Shown here: piece after piece, positions 41,136 through 49,840 of the stretch
How the letters are laid out: every line of letters begins with the position of its first letter
Position numbering within the stretch: the first letter of the stretch is position 1
Assembly (NCBI GenBank): GCA_964511945.1
Contig: CAZEHO010000001.1
Location: 62,001-126,000, forward strand
Length of the DNA: 64,000 bases
DNA from: CAZEHO01 sp964511945
GTDB lineage: Bacteria; Actinomycetota; Acidimicrobiia; Spongiisociales; UBA11373
Direction of reading: 5' to 3'
Notes under the pieces: model-generated
What the model saw: the letters and a program-made list of their open reading frames with translations, nothing else
Databases searched by the model: none
What the model was told of the DNA's origin: nothing
Program-made: the position numbers and the translations under genes

Positions 41136-41957
41136 CTACCCGACCAGGATCTTCATGCCCTCGAAGGCAGCATGGGTCTCGGAGAAGACCTGCTGTGCCA
41201 TGTCGACGATCCGGTTGACACCGGCGTCGTCGCGCGAGGGATCGTGGCTGGTGAGGATCAGGGTGCCGACTTCCGCTCGTTTGGCGAGGCTGACGGCCTC
41301 CTGCCAGGTGGAGTGTCCCCAGCCCCGCTTGACGGCCTCGTACTCGTTGGGGAGGTACTGGGCGTCGTAGACGAGCACGTCTGCCCCACCGGCGAGGGAA
41401 AGCAGCTTGTCGTCCGCCCCTCGCTGGCCATGTTCGACGTCAGTGGCGATGACCAGCGAGGTCTCCCCCCGCTGGATCCGATAGGCGAGCACACCGTCGG
41501 GGTGATGCAGCACGCGCGGCGTGATGAGGTAGTCGTCGATCGAGAACGACTCCTCGCCGATGCTGCGGAACTCTTTCGCGGCCGGTGTGGAGCGGAAATT
41601 CACGGGGAACCACGGCGGGCGCATCACCCGGTCGATTGCCTCCTCGATGTCCATGCCGCCGACGTCGCGGCCGTAGAACGTGAAGCGGTTTGCCGGGTCG
41701 TAGAGCGGTGCCAGGAATGGCAGCGCCAGCGCATGGTCCCAGTGCACGTGTGTCATGAGGACGTGGAAGTCGAGTGGTTGGTCGGGGAGGTCGCCGTTGA
41801 TCCGCAGCGCCCCGGTGCCGGCGTCGACCAGCAACCGCCGGGCCGGCGTCACCTCGATCTCGAAGCACGTCGTGGCGCCGCCGTACCGGAGGAACTGGGC
41901 CCCGCTCACCGGGACCGATCCCCGGCAGCCGTGGACGGTGACGCTGAACGCGGACAT
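41136..41957 (-). CDS. MBL-fold metallohydrolase
   Basis: 273 aa. The metallo-beta-lactamase signature THVHWDH (about residues 69-75) and later ligands (VIATDVEH, LTSHD) indicate a di-zinc site. The N-terminal VHGCRGSVPVSGAQFLRYGGATTCFEIE is the start seen in the cyclic-phosphodiesterase-like branch (PhnP, tRNase Z-like). It probably hydrolyses a phosphodiester; the substrate is unknown. Single gene or paired with the small membrane protein downstream. Confidence 0.85.
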   Translation of the reverse strand: MSAFSVTVHGCRGSVPVSGAQFLRYGGATTCFEIEVTPARRLLVDAGTGALRINGDLPDQPLDFHVLMTHVHWDHALALPFLAPLYDPANRFTFYGRDVGGMDIEEAIDRVMRPPWFPVNFRSTPAAKEFRSIGEESFSIDDYLITPRVLHHPDGVLAYRIQRGETSLVIATDVEHGQRGADDKLLSLAGGADVLVYDAQYLPNEYEAVKRGWGHSTWQEAVSLAKRAEVGTLILTSHDPSRDDAGVNRIVDMAQQVFSETHAAFEGMKILVG

Positions 41958-42032
41958 GGTCGTCTTGACTCCGATTTCGAACTGCTGCCGGGGAACCCTA
42001 CTCCGCCGGTAACGGATTGACTTGAGCCGAGC

Positions 42033-43388
42033 TTACGCAGGCTGGGCGGCGTCCTCGGCCTCGGTGGAATCCGGGACCTGATCGGGGAGTTCGGTCTCGA
42101 GATGGCGTACTCGTGGATGGAGCCAGCCCGCCGATGCCAGCAGCATCATCCCGATCCCCGACAGGACCACCATGAGGCCGATGCCTCGCCCGCTGCCGGT
42201 GCCGAGCACCTTCCCGACCGACCCGGCGAGGGAGCCGTCGTCGGCCATCAGCGGTTCGAACACCGAATCGGCAAGCGGACCGGCGGCGAGGATGGCGATC
42301 GGGCTGACCGCCGAGGCGATCATCCGGCGGAGGGCAAACACCCGCCCCTGGACGGCCGGGGCCACCTTGGTTTGCCACAGCACCTGGCTCGCGGTATTCA
42401 CCACCGGCACTCCGAGCATCAGCAGGAATGACCCCGCCCCGATGAGCACCAGTGACGGCCGCAATCCGCTGATCACCACGGCCACGCCCCCGTAGATGAT
42501 CCCGAGCACAATGCCACGGATCCGCCGCTGCGGTCCGCCCCAGGCGCTGACGATCAGGCTTCCGATGAGCATGCCGATGCCGGCAAGGGAGAAGACCGTG
42601 CCGGCGGCAGTTTCGGAAGAGAACGACACCACCAGCGGGATGAGCAGGACGTTGGTGAACGACAGCACGAAGTTGACGCCGGCGTACATGCTGAGCAGCC
42701 AGATCAGGCCGACGCGCTCCCGGAGATACCGGGCTCCGATGCGGACGTCCTCCCACACCGACCCGCCGGCGTGCTCGGCAAGGCGTTCGGGGCGGGGGAA
42801 CCGCACCACGGCCAGGGTTGCCACCGCGACCAGGAACGTTGCGACGTCGGCGAGTAGGACCGCCCCGAGCCCGACCGTGGCGAGCAATGCTCCGGCGATC
42901 GCCGGGGCCACGATCAGGCCGATCGCGTCGCTCATCTGCACCAGGCCGTTGGCCCGCCCGAGCTGCTTCTTGGGAACGAGCAGCGGCACCGACGCCATCC
43001 AGGCCGGACTCTGGAACGAGTTGCCGAGCGCCCCGACCCCGACCAGGGCGTAGATGTGCCACATCTCGAGGCTGTCGGTGAAGAAGAGGGCGGCAATGGT
43101 GATGGTGGTGATTCCGGCGATCAGGTCCGACACCAGCATCGTCAGCCGGCGGTCCCAGCGATCGACCAGCGCACCGGCCACCGGGGCCAGCAGGATCGAT
43201 GGCAGCGAGAAGAACAGCGACACCAGAGCCAGGCGGGTCACCGAACCCGTCTCCAGGTACACCCACACCTGCAGGCCGAAGCCGGTGAGTGACGTGCCGA
43301 GAATCGACACCAGCTGACCTGCCCACACGACGAGGAATGCGATCATGCCGGTGGGGGCGGCTCGAGTTCCGGGCGCCGGCGCGTTCAC
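42033..43388 (-). CDS. MFS exporter
   Basis: 451 aa with about 12 membrane segments in two halves. MIAFLVVWAGQLVSILGTSLTGFGLQVWVYLETGS and LLAPVAGALVDRWDRRLTM match the macrolide-exporter (MefA/enterobactin exporter) branch of the major facilitator superfamily. Drug or siderophore export is possible. GTG 43388 is selected because it overlaps the stop of the upstream reductase gene (GTGA) and gives the right N-terminus; upstream codons have no membrane-protein character. Confidence 0.88.
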   Translation of the reverse strand: MNAPAPGTRAAPTGMIAFLVVWAGQLVSILGTSLTGFGLQVWVYLETGSVTRLALVSLFFSLPSILLAPVAGALVDRWDRRLTMLVSDLIAGITTITIAALFFTDSLEMWHIYALVGVGALGNSFQSPAWMASVPLLVPKKQLGRANGLVQMSDAIGLIVAPAIAGALLATVGLGAVLLADVATFLVAVATLAVVRFPRPERLAEHAGGSVWEDVRIGARYLRERVGLIWLLSMYAGVNFVLSFTNVLLIPLVVSFSSETAAGTVFSLAGIGMLIGSLIVSAWGGPQRRIRGIVLGIIYGGVAVVISGLRPSLVLIGAGSFLLMLGVPVVNTASQVLWQTKVAPAVQGRVFALRRMIASAVSPIAILAAGPLADSVFEPLMADDGSLAGSVGKVLGTGSGRGIGLMVVLSGIGMMLLASAGWLHPRVRHLETELPDQVPDSTEAEDAAQPA

Positions 43389-43852
43389 GATTGCGACTCC
43401 AGGACAAAAAGCGGGATGTTGTGGACCCGTTTGCGGTACTCGGCGTATCCGGGGAACACCGCATCGAGTGCCTCCCAGAGCTCCTTCTGCCGGCTGCCGG
43501 TGATCTCGATCGCCCGGACTGTCTTGCGAGTTCCATCGAGTTCGAGAGTGGCCTCGGGATGGGCTCGGAGGTTGAATGCCCAATCGGGAATCTTCCCACT
43601 TCCGTAGTTTGAGGCTGCCACGGCGTGGCTATTGCCGAGCCGCCCGAAGTAGAGGAGCACCCGGCGGATCTGTCCGCTCCGGGCCCCGATGGTCTCCAGG
43701 ACACCGGAGTGGAACTCCTTGGGGGAGAGGGCAATCCGCCCTTTTGTTGCCGTGTAGAGTGCAAGATCGGCTCTGCCGAGCCACGGGCGGGCGAACCGGG
43801 GGAACCAGCGGGTAGTGCCGAGGCGGCGTCCGAGGGCGGTGTACCACTTCAT
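43385..43852 (-). CDS. Deazaflavin (F420)-dependent nitroreductase family protein
   Basis: 155 aa of the Ddn/split-barrel family. ALYTATKGRIALSP, ETIGARSGQIRRVLLYFGRLGNSHAVAASNYGSGKIPDWAFNLRAHPEATLEL is the characteristic core that binds F420 and reduces quinones, enones or nitro compounds. Transcribed before and coupled with the MFS exporter. Its start is 116 bases from dnaE2, divergently. Two palindromes lie between, so joint SOS control is conceivable. Confidence 0.88.
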   Translation of the reverse strand: MKWYTALGRRLGTTRWFPRFARPWLGRADLALYTATKGRIALSPKEFHSGVLETIGARSGQIRRVLLYFGRLGNSHAVAASNYGSGKIPDWAFNLRAHPEATLELDGTRKTVRAIEITGSRQKELWEALDAVFPGYAEYRKRVHNIPLFVLESQS

Positions 43853-43893
43853 GGGGTGGCCAGCCTAGGAGCGGTGGGGTCGGCAATCGTCAC

Positions 43894-43916
43894 GAGTTTG
43901 GCCATCGGCCAAACTC
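43894..43916. promoter_or_regulatory. Perfect 10-bp inverted repeat in the Ddn/dnaE2 divergent region
   Basis: GAGTTTGGCC and GGCCAAACTC are separated by ATC; the next few bases extend the symmetry partly. It lies 42 bases upstream of the Ddn start. It could be an operator for a repressor of the reductase-exporter pair or a hairpin in the leader. No regulator gene is adjacent. Confidence 0.55.
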
Positions 43917-43940
43917 CCAAGTTACCGGCGTAGCTGGCAG

Positions 43941-43960
43941 TATCGAACATATGTTCGATA
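43941..43960. promoter_or_regulatory. LexA (SOS) box in front of dnaE2
   Basis: TATCGAACATATGTTCGATA is a perfect 20-bp palindrome that matches the actinobacterial SOS box. Only seven bases separate it from the dnaE2 GTG, so LexA would cover the transcription start, and the mRNA may be leaderless. It is almost the same operator as at 14774. Confidence 0.95.
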
Positions 43961-43967
43961 CGATGGG

Positions 43968-46900
43968 GTGGTGCCGCCCCGCTACGCCGAATTGCATTGC
44001 CACTCGAATTATTCGTTCCTCGACGGTGCCTCCCACCCCGAGGAACTGGTGGCAGCAGCGGCCGCCACCGGCTACGAGGCCATCGCAATCACAGATCACG
44101 ACGGGTTCCAGGGGGCTCCCAAGTTCCGGGCCGCCGCCGCCGAGATCGGGATGCCAACGGTATACGGGGCTGAGATCGGGATGCCCCGGGCGACGGAGGG
44201 GGTCGCTTCTGAACTCACGCCCCCCTCAGACCCGGCGGCTTCACCGTCCCGTCCCCACCGGGGCCGAATCCGCCGGATGCACGGCTCGAAGCCGGTGGTG
44301 GTGCCGGCAACGGATCACCTCGTCCTGCTGGCCCCGGATCCGGCCGGCTACGCCGCCCTGTCACAACTCATCACCCGCGCCCAGTTCCGCGGCGAGAAGG
44401 ATCGTCCGGTCTACGACGAAGCAGACCTTGCCGAGGCCGCCGGGCGGGGGAAGCTGATCGCCCTCACCGGCTGTCACCACGGGGTGGTTCCGCGCGCCGC
44501 CGCCGCCGGTGATCTCGATGGGGCGATGCGAGCTGCAGCCCGCCTGCGAGAGGTGTTCGGATCCCGGCTCCACCTCGAGGTGTGGGATCACCGGATGCCG
44601 GAGGACGCTCCCCGCAACGACATGATGGCGGAGGTGGGAGCCCGGCTGCGGATTCCTCTGGTTGCGACCAACAACGTGCACTACCACGACCGGAGCCGGG
44701 CCGGACTGGCCGAGGTGCTGGCCGCCATCGGAGGGCGGCGTGATCTCGACACCGGCCGCGCCTTTTGGCCGGCGACCGATGAACGTTTCCTCCGCTCACC
44801 GGAGGAGATGGCCCGGCGGTTCACCCGTTACCCGGGAGCGGTGGAGCGGGCCGCAAGACTCGGTGCCGCCCTGGCGTTCGATCTCACGCTGGTTGCACCC
44901 CGGCTTCCCGACTTCCCGATGCCGGGATCTTTCCGGTCGGAGATGGAGTTCCTCCGCCATCTGGTGATGGAGGGAGCCCGCGATGTGTACTCGGGTGAGG
45001 GGAGGGGAGCGATCGATCCGCGGGCGATGGCGCGTCTCGAACACGAACTCGAGGTGATCGACGAACTCGGATTCCCCGGCTACTTCCTCGTGGTCTGGGA
45101 TCTGGTGCAGTTCGCCCGGGATCGGGACATCTACTGCCAGATCCGGGGGTCGGGGGCCGACTCGGCGGTCTGCCGCTGCCTGGGGCTGACCCGGGTCGAT
45201 CCGATCCGGCTCCACCTCCCGTTCGAGCGGTTCCTGTCCGCCGAGCGGGGCCGTCCCCCGGATATCGACGTCGACTTCGAAGCGGAACGCCGCGAGGAAG
45301 TGATCCAATACTGCTACCAGCGGTACGGAAGAGACCGGGCGGCGATGGTGGCGAATGTGATCACCTACCGGGCCCGCTCGGTGCTACAGGACGTCGGGAA
45401 GGCCTTCGGGCTGACTCAGGCACAGGTCAACGGGCTCACCAAGTACCTCGATACCAGGCGGGCCGCCGACATCCCGCAATACCTCGACCTGCCGGAGGGG
45501 CTCACTACCGACCTCATTCTCGACGCCTGTACCCGGCTCGACGGTTTCCCCCGCCACCTCGGTATCCACTCCGGCGGGATGGTCATCGCCGATCGGCCGC
45601 TGTGGGAGACGGTCCCGCTCGAGTGGGGGCGGATGGAAGACCGCTCCATCCTGCAATGGGACAAGGACGATTGTGCCTCGATGGGGATCGTCAAGTTCGA
45701 CCTGCTCGGACTCGGCATGCTCAATGCCCTCCATCTGACCGTCGATCTCATCACCGAGGTCCACGGTGAGCGGATCGACCTGGCCACCATCCCGCAGGAA
45801 CCCGCCGTCTACGAGATGATGACCCGGGCCGACACCGTGGGTCTCTTCCAGGTGGAGTCGCGGGCGCAGATGGCGACGCTGCCCAAGACGAAACCAAAAA
45901 CGTTCTACGACCTGGCAATCGAGGTCGCGCTGATCAGGCCGGGGCCGATCCAGGGCCACTCGGTGCACCCATTCCTGCGGCGCCGCAACGGGGAGGAGGA
46001 GGTTCGTTACCCCCATCCCAGTGCGGAGCCGATCCTCGCTAAGACCCTGGGTGTCCCGGTGTTCCAGGAGCAATTGATGGAACTGGCCCGGATCTGCGCC
46101 GGGTACAGCGCCGGCCAGTCGGACCGGCTCCGCCAGGCGATGACCCATAAGCGTTCGGACGAGGAGATGGCGAAGCTGCGGGCCGAAACCTTTGCCGGCA
46201 TGGCCGCCAACGGCATCACTGGTCCCGCCGCCGACGAGATCTGGGAGAAGCTTCAGGGCTTCGCCGCCTTCGGATTTCCCGAGAGCCACTCGGTGTCGTT
46301 TGCGTACATCGTCTATATGTCCGCCTGGCTTCGATACCACTGGCCGACCGAGTACCTGGCCGGGCTGCTGAACGCGCAGCCGATGGGCTTCTACTCGCCG
46401 AACTCGCTGGTCCAGGACGCCCGGCGCCACGGGGTGGTCGTGCTGAACCCCGACGCCAACCTTTCGGAGTACGACTGCACCATCGAACCCTTCGATGCCG
46501 ATCCACAGGACACGGCGACGTATGCGGGTGCCACCTGGCGGCGGGCCCGGGGGCCGCTCGACGATCCCCTGCGGATGGCGACGGCGATGCGGATGGGACT
46601 GCGGTACGTGCGCAACCTCGGCGAGGTGGAAATCAGCCGGATCGAGGCCGCTCGTCTCATCGACGGCCCGTTCGCATCGGTGGTCGATCTTGCTCAGCGG
46701 ACCGGTCTGCCGGTCGGTGCGCTCGAGGGGTTGGCAGCGTCCGGGGCGCTCGCTTCACTCGGGGTCGAGCGTCGTGAGGGGCTGTGGGCCGCCGGAGCCC
46801 TGGCCGGGATGGGGCCCGGCCGGCTCGGACTGGCCGCCGGAGCAGAAGCACCGCCGCTGCCGGGGATGACCCGGCCCGAGGAGGCCCAGGCCGATCTCTG

Positions 46901-47294
46901 GTCGACCGGCGTATCCGTCCATCACCCCGTCGAATTCGTTCGAGAGCGGCTAACGGATTCCGGATGCATTGCCATTGCGGCGGCACTCGACGGCAGAGCT
47001 CACGGCCGCCGGGTTCGCATCGGCGGCGTGATCACCCACCGGCAGCGGCCGATGACGGCGAAAGGTGTGATCTTCCTGAACCTCGAGGACGAGTCCGGGC
47101 TGCTCAATGTGGTCGTGCTTCCCGGGGTGTGGCAGGACCAGCAGGAGGTTGCCCGGCGCAGCGTCGGGGTGGTCATCGACGGGGTATTGGAACAGCGCGA
47201 CGGGGTTACCAATCTGGTCGCTCGCCGGTTCGCCGCGTGGTCCGACGAGATCGAAGGATTGCACAGCCGGGACTGGGCTAGAGGGTGGCGCTGA
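43968..47294 (+). CDS. dnaE2: Error-prone DNA polymerase III alpha subunit DnaE2 (ImuC)
   Basis: 1108 aa, the C-family polymerase of the SOS mutasome, which bypasses lesions with ImuA/ImuB. The N-terminal PHP domain begins ELHCHSNYSFLDGASHPEEL with the HxH pair kept. The catalytic acidic motif is PPDIDVDFE near residue 432, and QIRGSGADSAVC precedes it. A fingers region, helix-hairpin-helix (VGALEGLAASGALASLG) and a C-terminal OB fold (GRRVRIGGVITHRQRPMTAKGVIFLNLEDESG) follow. The gene starts with tandem GTG codons at 43968 and 43971. There is no Shine-Dalgarno, since the LexA box occupies its place. The stop overlaps repeat copy D. Confidence 0.95.
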   Translation: MVPPRYAELHCHSNYSFLDGASHPEELVAAAAATGYEAIAITDHDGFQGAPKFRAAAAEIGMPTVYGAEIGMPRATEGVASELTPPSDPAASPSRPHRGRIRRMHGSKPVVVPATDHLVLLAPDPAGYAALSQLITRAQFRGEKDRPVYDEADLAEAAGRGKLIALTGCHHGVVPRAAAAGDLDGAMRAAARLREVFGSRLHLEVWDHRMPEDAPRNDMMAEVGARLRIPLVATNNVHYHDRSRAGLAEVLAAIGGRRDLDTGRAFWPATDERFLRSPEEMARRFTRYPGAVERAARLGAALAFDLTLVAPRLPDFPMPGSFRSEMEFLRHLVMEGARDVYSGEGRGAIDPRAMARLEHELEVIDELGFPGYFLVVWDLVQFARDRDIYCQIRGSGADSAVCRCLGLTRVDPIRLHLPFERFLSAERGRPPDIDVDFEAERREEVIQYCYQRYGRDRAAMVANVITYRARSVLQDVGKAFGLTQAQVNGLTKYLDTRRAADIPQYLDLPEGLTTDLILDACTRLDGFPRHLGIHSGGMVIADRPLWETVPLEWGRMEDRSILQWDKDDCASMGIVKFDLLGLGMLNALHLTVDLITEVHGERIDLATIPQEPAVYEMMTRADTVGLFQVESRAQMATLPKTKPKTFYDLAIEVALIRPGPIQGHSVHPFLRRRNGEEEVRYPHPSAEPILAKTLGVPVFQEQLMELARICAGYSAGQSDRLRQAMTHKRSDEEMAKLRAETFAGMAANGITGPAADEIWEKLQGFAAFGFPESHSVSFAYIVYMSAWLRYHWPTEYLAGLLNAQPMGFYSPNSLVQDARRHGVVVLNPDANLSEYDCTIEPFDADPQDTATYAGATWRRARGPLDDPLRMATAMRMGLRYVRNLGEVEISRIEAARLIDGPFASVVDLAQRTGLPVGALEGLAASGALASLGVERREGLWAAGALAGMGPGRLGLAAGAEAPPLPGMTRPEEAQADLWSTGVSVHHPVEFVRERLTDSGCIAIAAALDGRAHGRRVRIGGVITHRQRPMTAKGVIFLNLEDESGLLNVVVLPGVWQDQQEVARRSVGVVIDGVLEQRDGVTNLVARRFAAWSDEIEGLHSRDWARGWR

Positions 47295-47436
47295 ACGGCA
47301 CATGCTGCGTTCCCGCCGACCAGATCATCACCGCCCACGGCGTCCCCTGCCTCGACGCATTGCACGAATGCGCCTTCGTTGTGCGTCCTTGCGGGCGGCG
47401 CGCCTGGCCGGCGATCGACACAGCGGTGCCGTCCAG
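47291..47436. repeat. Dispersed palindromic repeat, copy D
   Basis: Starts in the dnaE2 stop codon. CTGAACGGCACATGCTG at the left pairs imperfectly with AGCGGTGCCGTCCAG at the right. The core GAATGCGCCTTCGTTGTGCGTCCTTGC is the same as in copy B, though the termini have drifted. It separates convergent dnaE2 and the CapA-RTX gene. A short look-alike is at 49018-49065. Confidence 0.65.
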
Positions 47437-47501
47437 AACCACCCAGAGGGTCGCGCCAGGTAGCTCCTCGCGGCGCGAGGGCGGCTGTGAGCGATGAGCT
47501 C

Positions 47502-48968
47502 CTAGGGGAGTGGCTCGGGATGTCGCAGCCATCCGAATCGATCGCTGTCATCGACCCGCAGATACCCGTCGTGTCCCTCGCCACCGATCAGATGATCTGC
47601 GCCTTCACCGCCGATCAGGGTGTCATTGTCCATGCCACCCATGATCAGGTCATCGCCGCCGCCGCCGATCAGAATGTCCGGTCCCGTGTCCCCGGCGATG
47701 AAGTCGTTGCCATCACCACCACATATCAGATCGTTGCCGCCGGATCCGAAGATCGTGTCGTTCTCGCCCCGTCCGACGATCACATCGGGTCCGGAGGTCC
47801 CAAGCAGCAGGTCCGGTCCGGGGGTGCCCAGGACGGTTGCCGGAGCGCCGAGGCAGGAGGCTTCCGGCCAGGCCGACGGAGTCACGGCGACATCCGACAC
47901 CCCGAGTGCTCGGATCCTTCCTTCGGTGCGGTCTCGCGAGCTCTCCAGCCACCACTGCGGCTCGATGCCCGTTGCCAATGCCCAATCGTTGGCGAGAATC
48001 CGATAGGTCGGCAGCTCAACCCAGGTTGGGGTGAATTGCACCTCGGTGGTCAGGAAGCGTCCATCCGGCTGTTCGGTGGCCGTGATGTGGACGACCACTC
48101 CGTCCTCGGTCCCGTAGTACGTCGGTCCGTAACTCGAGTTCTGGTTGGACAGGTGGTTACCCATGCCGTACACGACGACCTTGTCGCCGATGCGGTCGAT
48201 GGGCTGGATCACGTGGACGTGACTCCCCAGAATCAGATCGACATCCGGAGAGGCGAGCAGCAGTTCCGCCAACGCTTCCTGTTGTGTGGTCGGCATCACC
48301 TGGTACTCCTGTCCCCAGTGCAGCGAGAGGACGACGAACTCGGCCCCCTGTGCTCGTGCCCAGGCGGCGTCGGAGAGGATCAGGTCGGCGTCGAGCGAAT
48401 TGACCGCCCACGGCCGGCCGGCAGGCTTGGCGAAGCCGTTGTAGCCATACGAATACGCCATATGGGCAACGCTGACGCCGTTCACGTCGTAGAGGCCGGG
48501 GAGACGCTCCTCCTCGGAACGGGCCGCACCGTCGTGCCGCACTCCGGCGGCGTCGAGCACATCGAGCGTCTCGACGATCCCGGTCCATCCCCGATCCAGC
48601 GCATGGTTCCCGGTCACGGAGCAGGTGTCGTAGCCGGCGGCTGCGATGGCGTCGGCGACCTCATGTGGAGCGTTGAACACCGGGTAGTAGGCGAGGTTGT
48701 TGTTGGTCGGCGACAGGGTTCCTTCGAGGTGGCAGATGGCGAAATCCGCCTCCCCGATCCACGGTTCGATCGGCAGCATCATCGGTGCGAAGTCGTACCC
48801 GGCACCGCCGGCATATTCGGCAGCCTTGCGGGCGACCGCGCCGTGGATGAGCACATCGCCGGCCGCCGCAATGGTGAAGGAGCGGGCGGGTTCGCTGGCA
48901 GAACCGGGAGTGGCGGCGAGGCCGGCGATGAGGACGGCGGCTGCGAGCACCGTGATGCGTACCTTCAT
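47502..48968 (-). CDS. Secreted CapA-like metallophosphoesterase domain with RTX calcium-binding tail
   Basis: 488 aa. Signal peptide MKVRITVLAAAVLIAGLAATPGSASE. Residues about 30-330 are CapA/PgsA-like (PGA_cap): FTIAAAGDVLIHG, EADFAICHLEGTLSP, TGNHALDRGWTG, SLHWGQEYQ and ILGSHVHVIQPID. CapA proteins act in poly-gamma-glutamate capsule export and attachment, but many homologues do other surface jobs. After about residue 385 come GGxGxDxLxGGxGxD nonapeptides typical of Ca-binding RTX parallel beta-rolls (for example GNDLICGGDGNDFIAGD). ATG 48968 is chosen because it starts the signal. A CapA-RTX pairing is unusual. Confidence 0.85.
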   Translation of the reverse strand: MKVRITVLAAAVLIAGLAATPGSASEPARSFTIAAAGDVLIHGAVARKAAEYAGGAGYDFAPMMLPIEPWIGEADFAICHLEGTLSPTNNNLAYYPVFNAPHEVADAIAAAGYDTCSVTGNHALDRGWTGIVETLDVLDAAGVRHDGAARSEEERLPGLYDVNGVSVAHMAYSYGYNGFAKPAGRPWAVNSLDADLILSDAAWARAQGAEFVVLSLHWGQEYQVMPTTQQEALAELLLASPDVDLILGSHVHVIQPIDRIGDKVVVYGMGNHLSNQNSSYGPTYYGTEDGVVVHITATEQPDGRFLTTEVQFTPTWVELPTYRILANDWALATGIEPQWWLESSRDRTEGRIRALGVSDVAVTPSAWPEASCLGAPATVLGTPGPDLLLGTSGPDVIVGRGENDTIFGSGGNDLICGGDGNDFIAGDTGPDILIGGGGDDLIMGGMDNDTLIGGEGADHLIGGEGHDGYLRVDDSDRFGWLRHPEPLP

Positions 48969-49083
48969 AGGTGGGACGGTACTCGCCCGATGCGGCATAG
49001 CGATGGCGTGACGGGGCGGCGAACGGCACACCCCTCCAGGCCGACTGCGTCCTGATTGCCGGTCCGAGTCTTGCGACCGGTGA

Positions 49084-49269
49084 TCAAGGAGTGGCGGCGC
49101 CCCGGTGCGGCAGATCCCGAGTCGAGGGACTCACCCCGGTGTCGACCGGACGGTCGGCTTCGGGCGGCGGGGTCGGCTCGGCATCCTCGACGACCTGGGC
49201 GCCGTCGGCCGGCTCGTCCGGCTGGAGCAGCCGGGCAAGTCTGCGAAGCACGTTCTCCAGGTCGCTCAT
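49084..49269 (-). CDS. Small hypothetical protein
   Basis: 61 aa: MSDLENVLRRLARLLQPDEP (amphipathic helix), then a Pro/Glu/Asp-rich disordered tail. No Shine-Dalgarno is clear. No family is known. Codon position bias looks coding, and the stop is followed by a fragment related to the palindromic repeats. Moderate support only. Confidence 0.45.
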   Translation of the reverse strand: MSDLENVLRRLARLLQPDEPADGAQVVEDAEPTPPPEADRPVDTGVSPSTRDLPHRGAATP

Positions 49270-49392
49270 CGCCGCAATGATGCGGCCTGGCCGATCTCCT
49301 GAGAAGGGGCCTTGGTCCCCTCGGGGGTCCCGGTCCGCGCGGACCCTGGTCCCGAGACTGGGTCCGGTAGGCCCGGCGCAGGTGCCCCGAAC

Positions 49393-49432
49393 GCGACACC
49401 CCGCCGTCCTCGGGGGAACGGCGGGGTGTCGC
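49393..49432 (-). terminator. Perfect 15-bp hairpin between two small genes
   Basis: GCGACACCCCGCCGT pairs exactly with ACGGCGGGGTGTCGC over a ten-base loop. It lies 50 bases beyond the stop of the minus-strand gene at 49482, so it is likely its terminator. Another palindrome, GGTCCGCGCGGACC, lies nearby at about 49335. No T-run follows. Confidence 0.7.
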
Positions 49433-49481
49433 ATGGCGGCAGGTTCAGCTGAAGCGGTGGCCGGGGCCACCGAATGGCGTT

Positions 49482-49649
49482 CTAGCGCGGGAGGGAGCGC
49501 CGGACTGCCACCATCTGGGAACGCTTGCGGAGCAGACGGCCACGAGCCTGAGCGCGGGCGTCCAGGGGAGCACCGGTGCGCACCATGTCGTGGTAGTCCG
49601 TCCAGGCAGTGACCAATTGGTTGAAGCTCTCGTCGAACGCAGGGCTCAT
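49482..49649 (-). CDS. Small 55-aa basic helical protein
   Basis: MSPAFDESFNQLVTAWTDYH, followed by a strongly basic part (ARAQARGRLLRKRSQMVAVRRSLPR). The ribosome site GGAG is seven bases before the ATG. A strong hairpin follows the stop. The gene is divergent from the Lrp gene across 202 bases of AT-rich DNA. This set of signals argues that it is expressed. No family is recognised; the size and charge would suit an RNA- or DNA-binding peptide. Confidence 0.6.
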   Translation of the reverse strand: MSPAFDESFNQLVTAWTDYHDMVRTGAPLDARAQARGRLLRKRSQMVAVRRSLPR

Positions 49650-49651
49650 TC

Positions 49652-49840
49652 TGTGACTCCATTGACCGTTTCTTGAGACAACTGTATCAGAACGATCAAA
49701 GGAGTTCAGCCCGAATTCAGACGGATCATCACCTATCCCGGCGATTTCAGTAATAGAATCAGAGGTGAAATTGTATTAGCACCTGTGATCCTGTTGGTGG
49801 CGCTGCTCCGAAGGTCATCCCACCATCGGATCGATCGTTT
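49652..49840. promoter_or_regulatory. AT-rich divergent regulatory region of the lrp-like gene
   Basis: This is the most AT-rich stretch of the window. It holds three GTATYAG/GTAATAG-like units (ACTGTATCAG, TCAGTAATAG, TTGTATTAGC) and GGTG...CACC arms around ATTGTATTAG (about 49773-49790). Lrp-type octamers bind several such degenerate sites, so autoregulation is likely. I cannot fix exact promoters. Confidence 0.45.
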
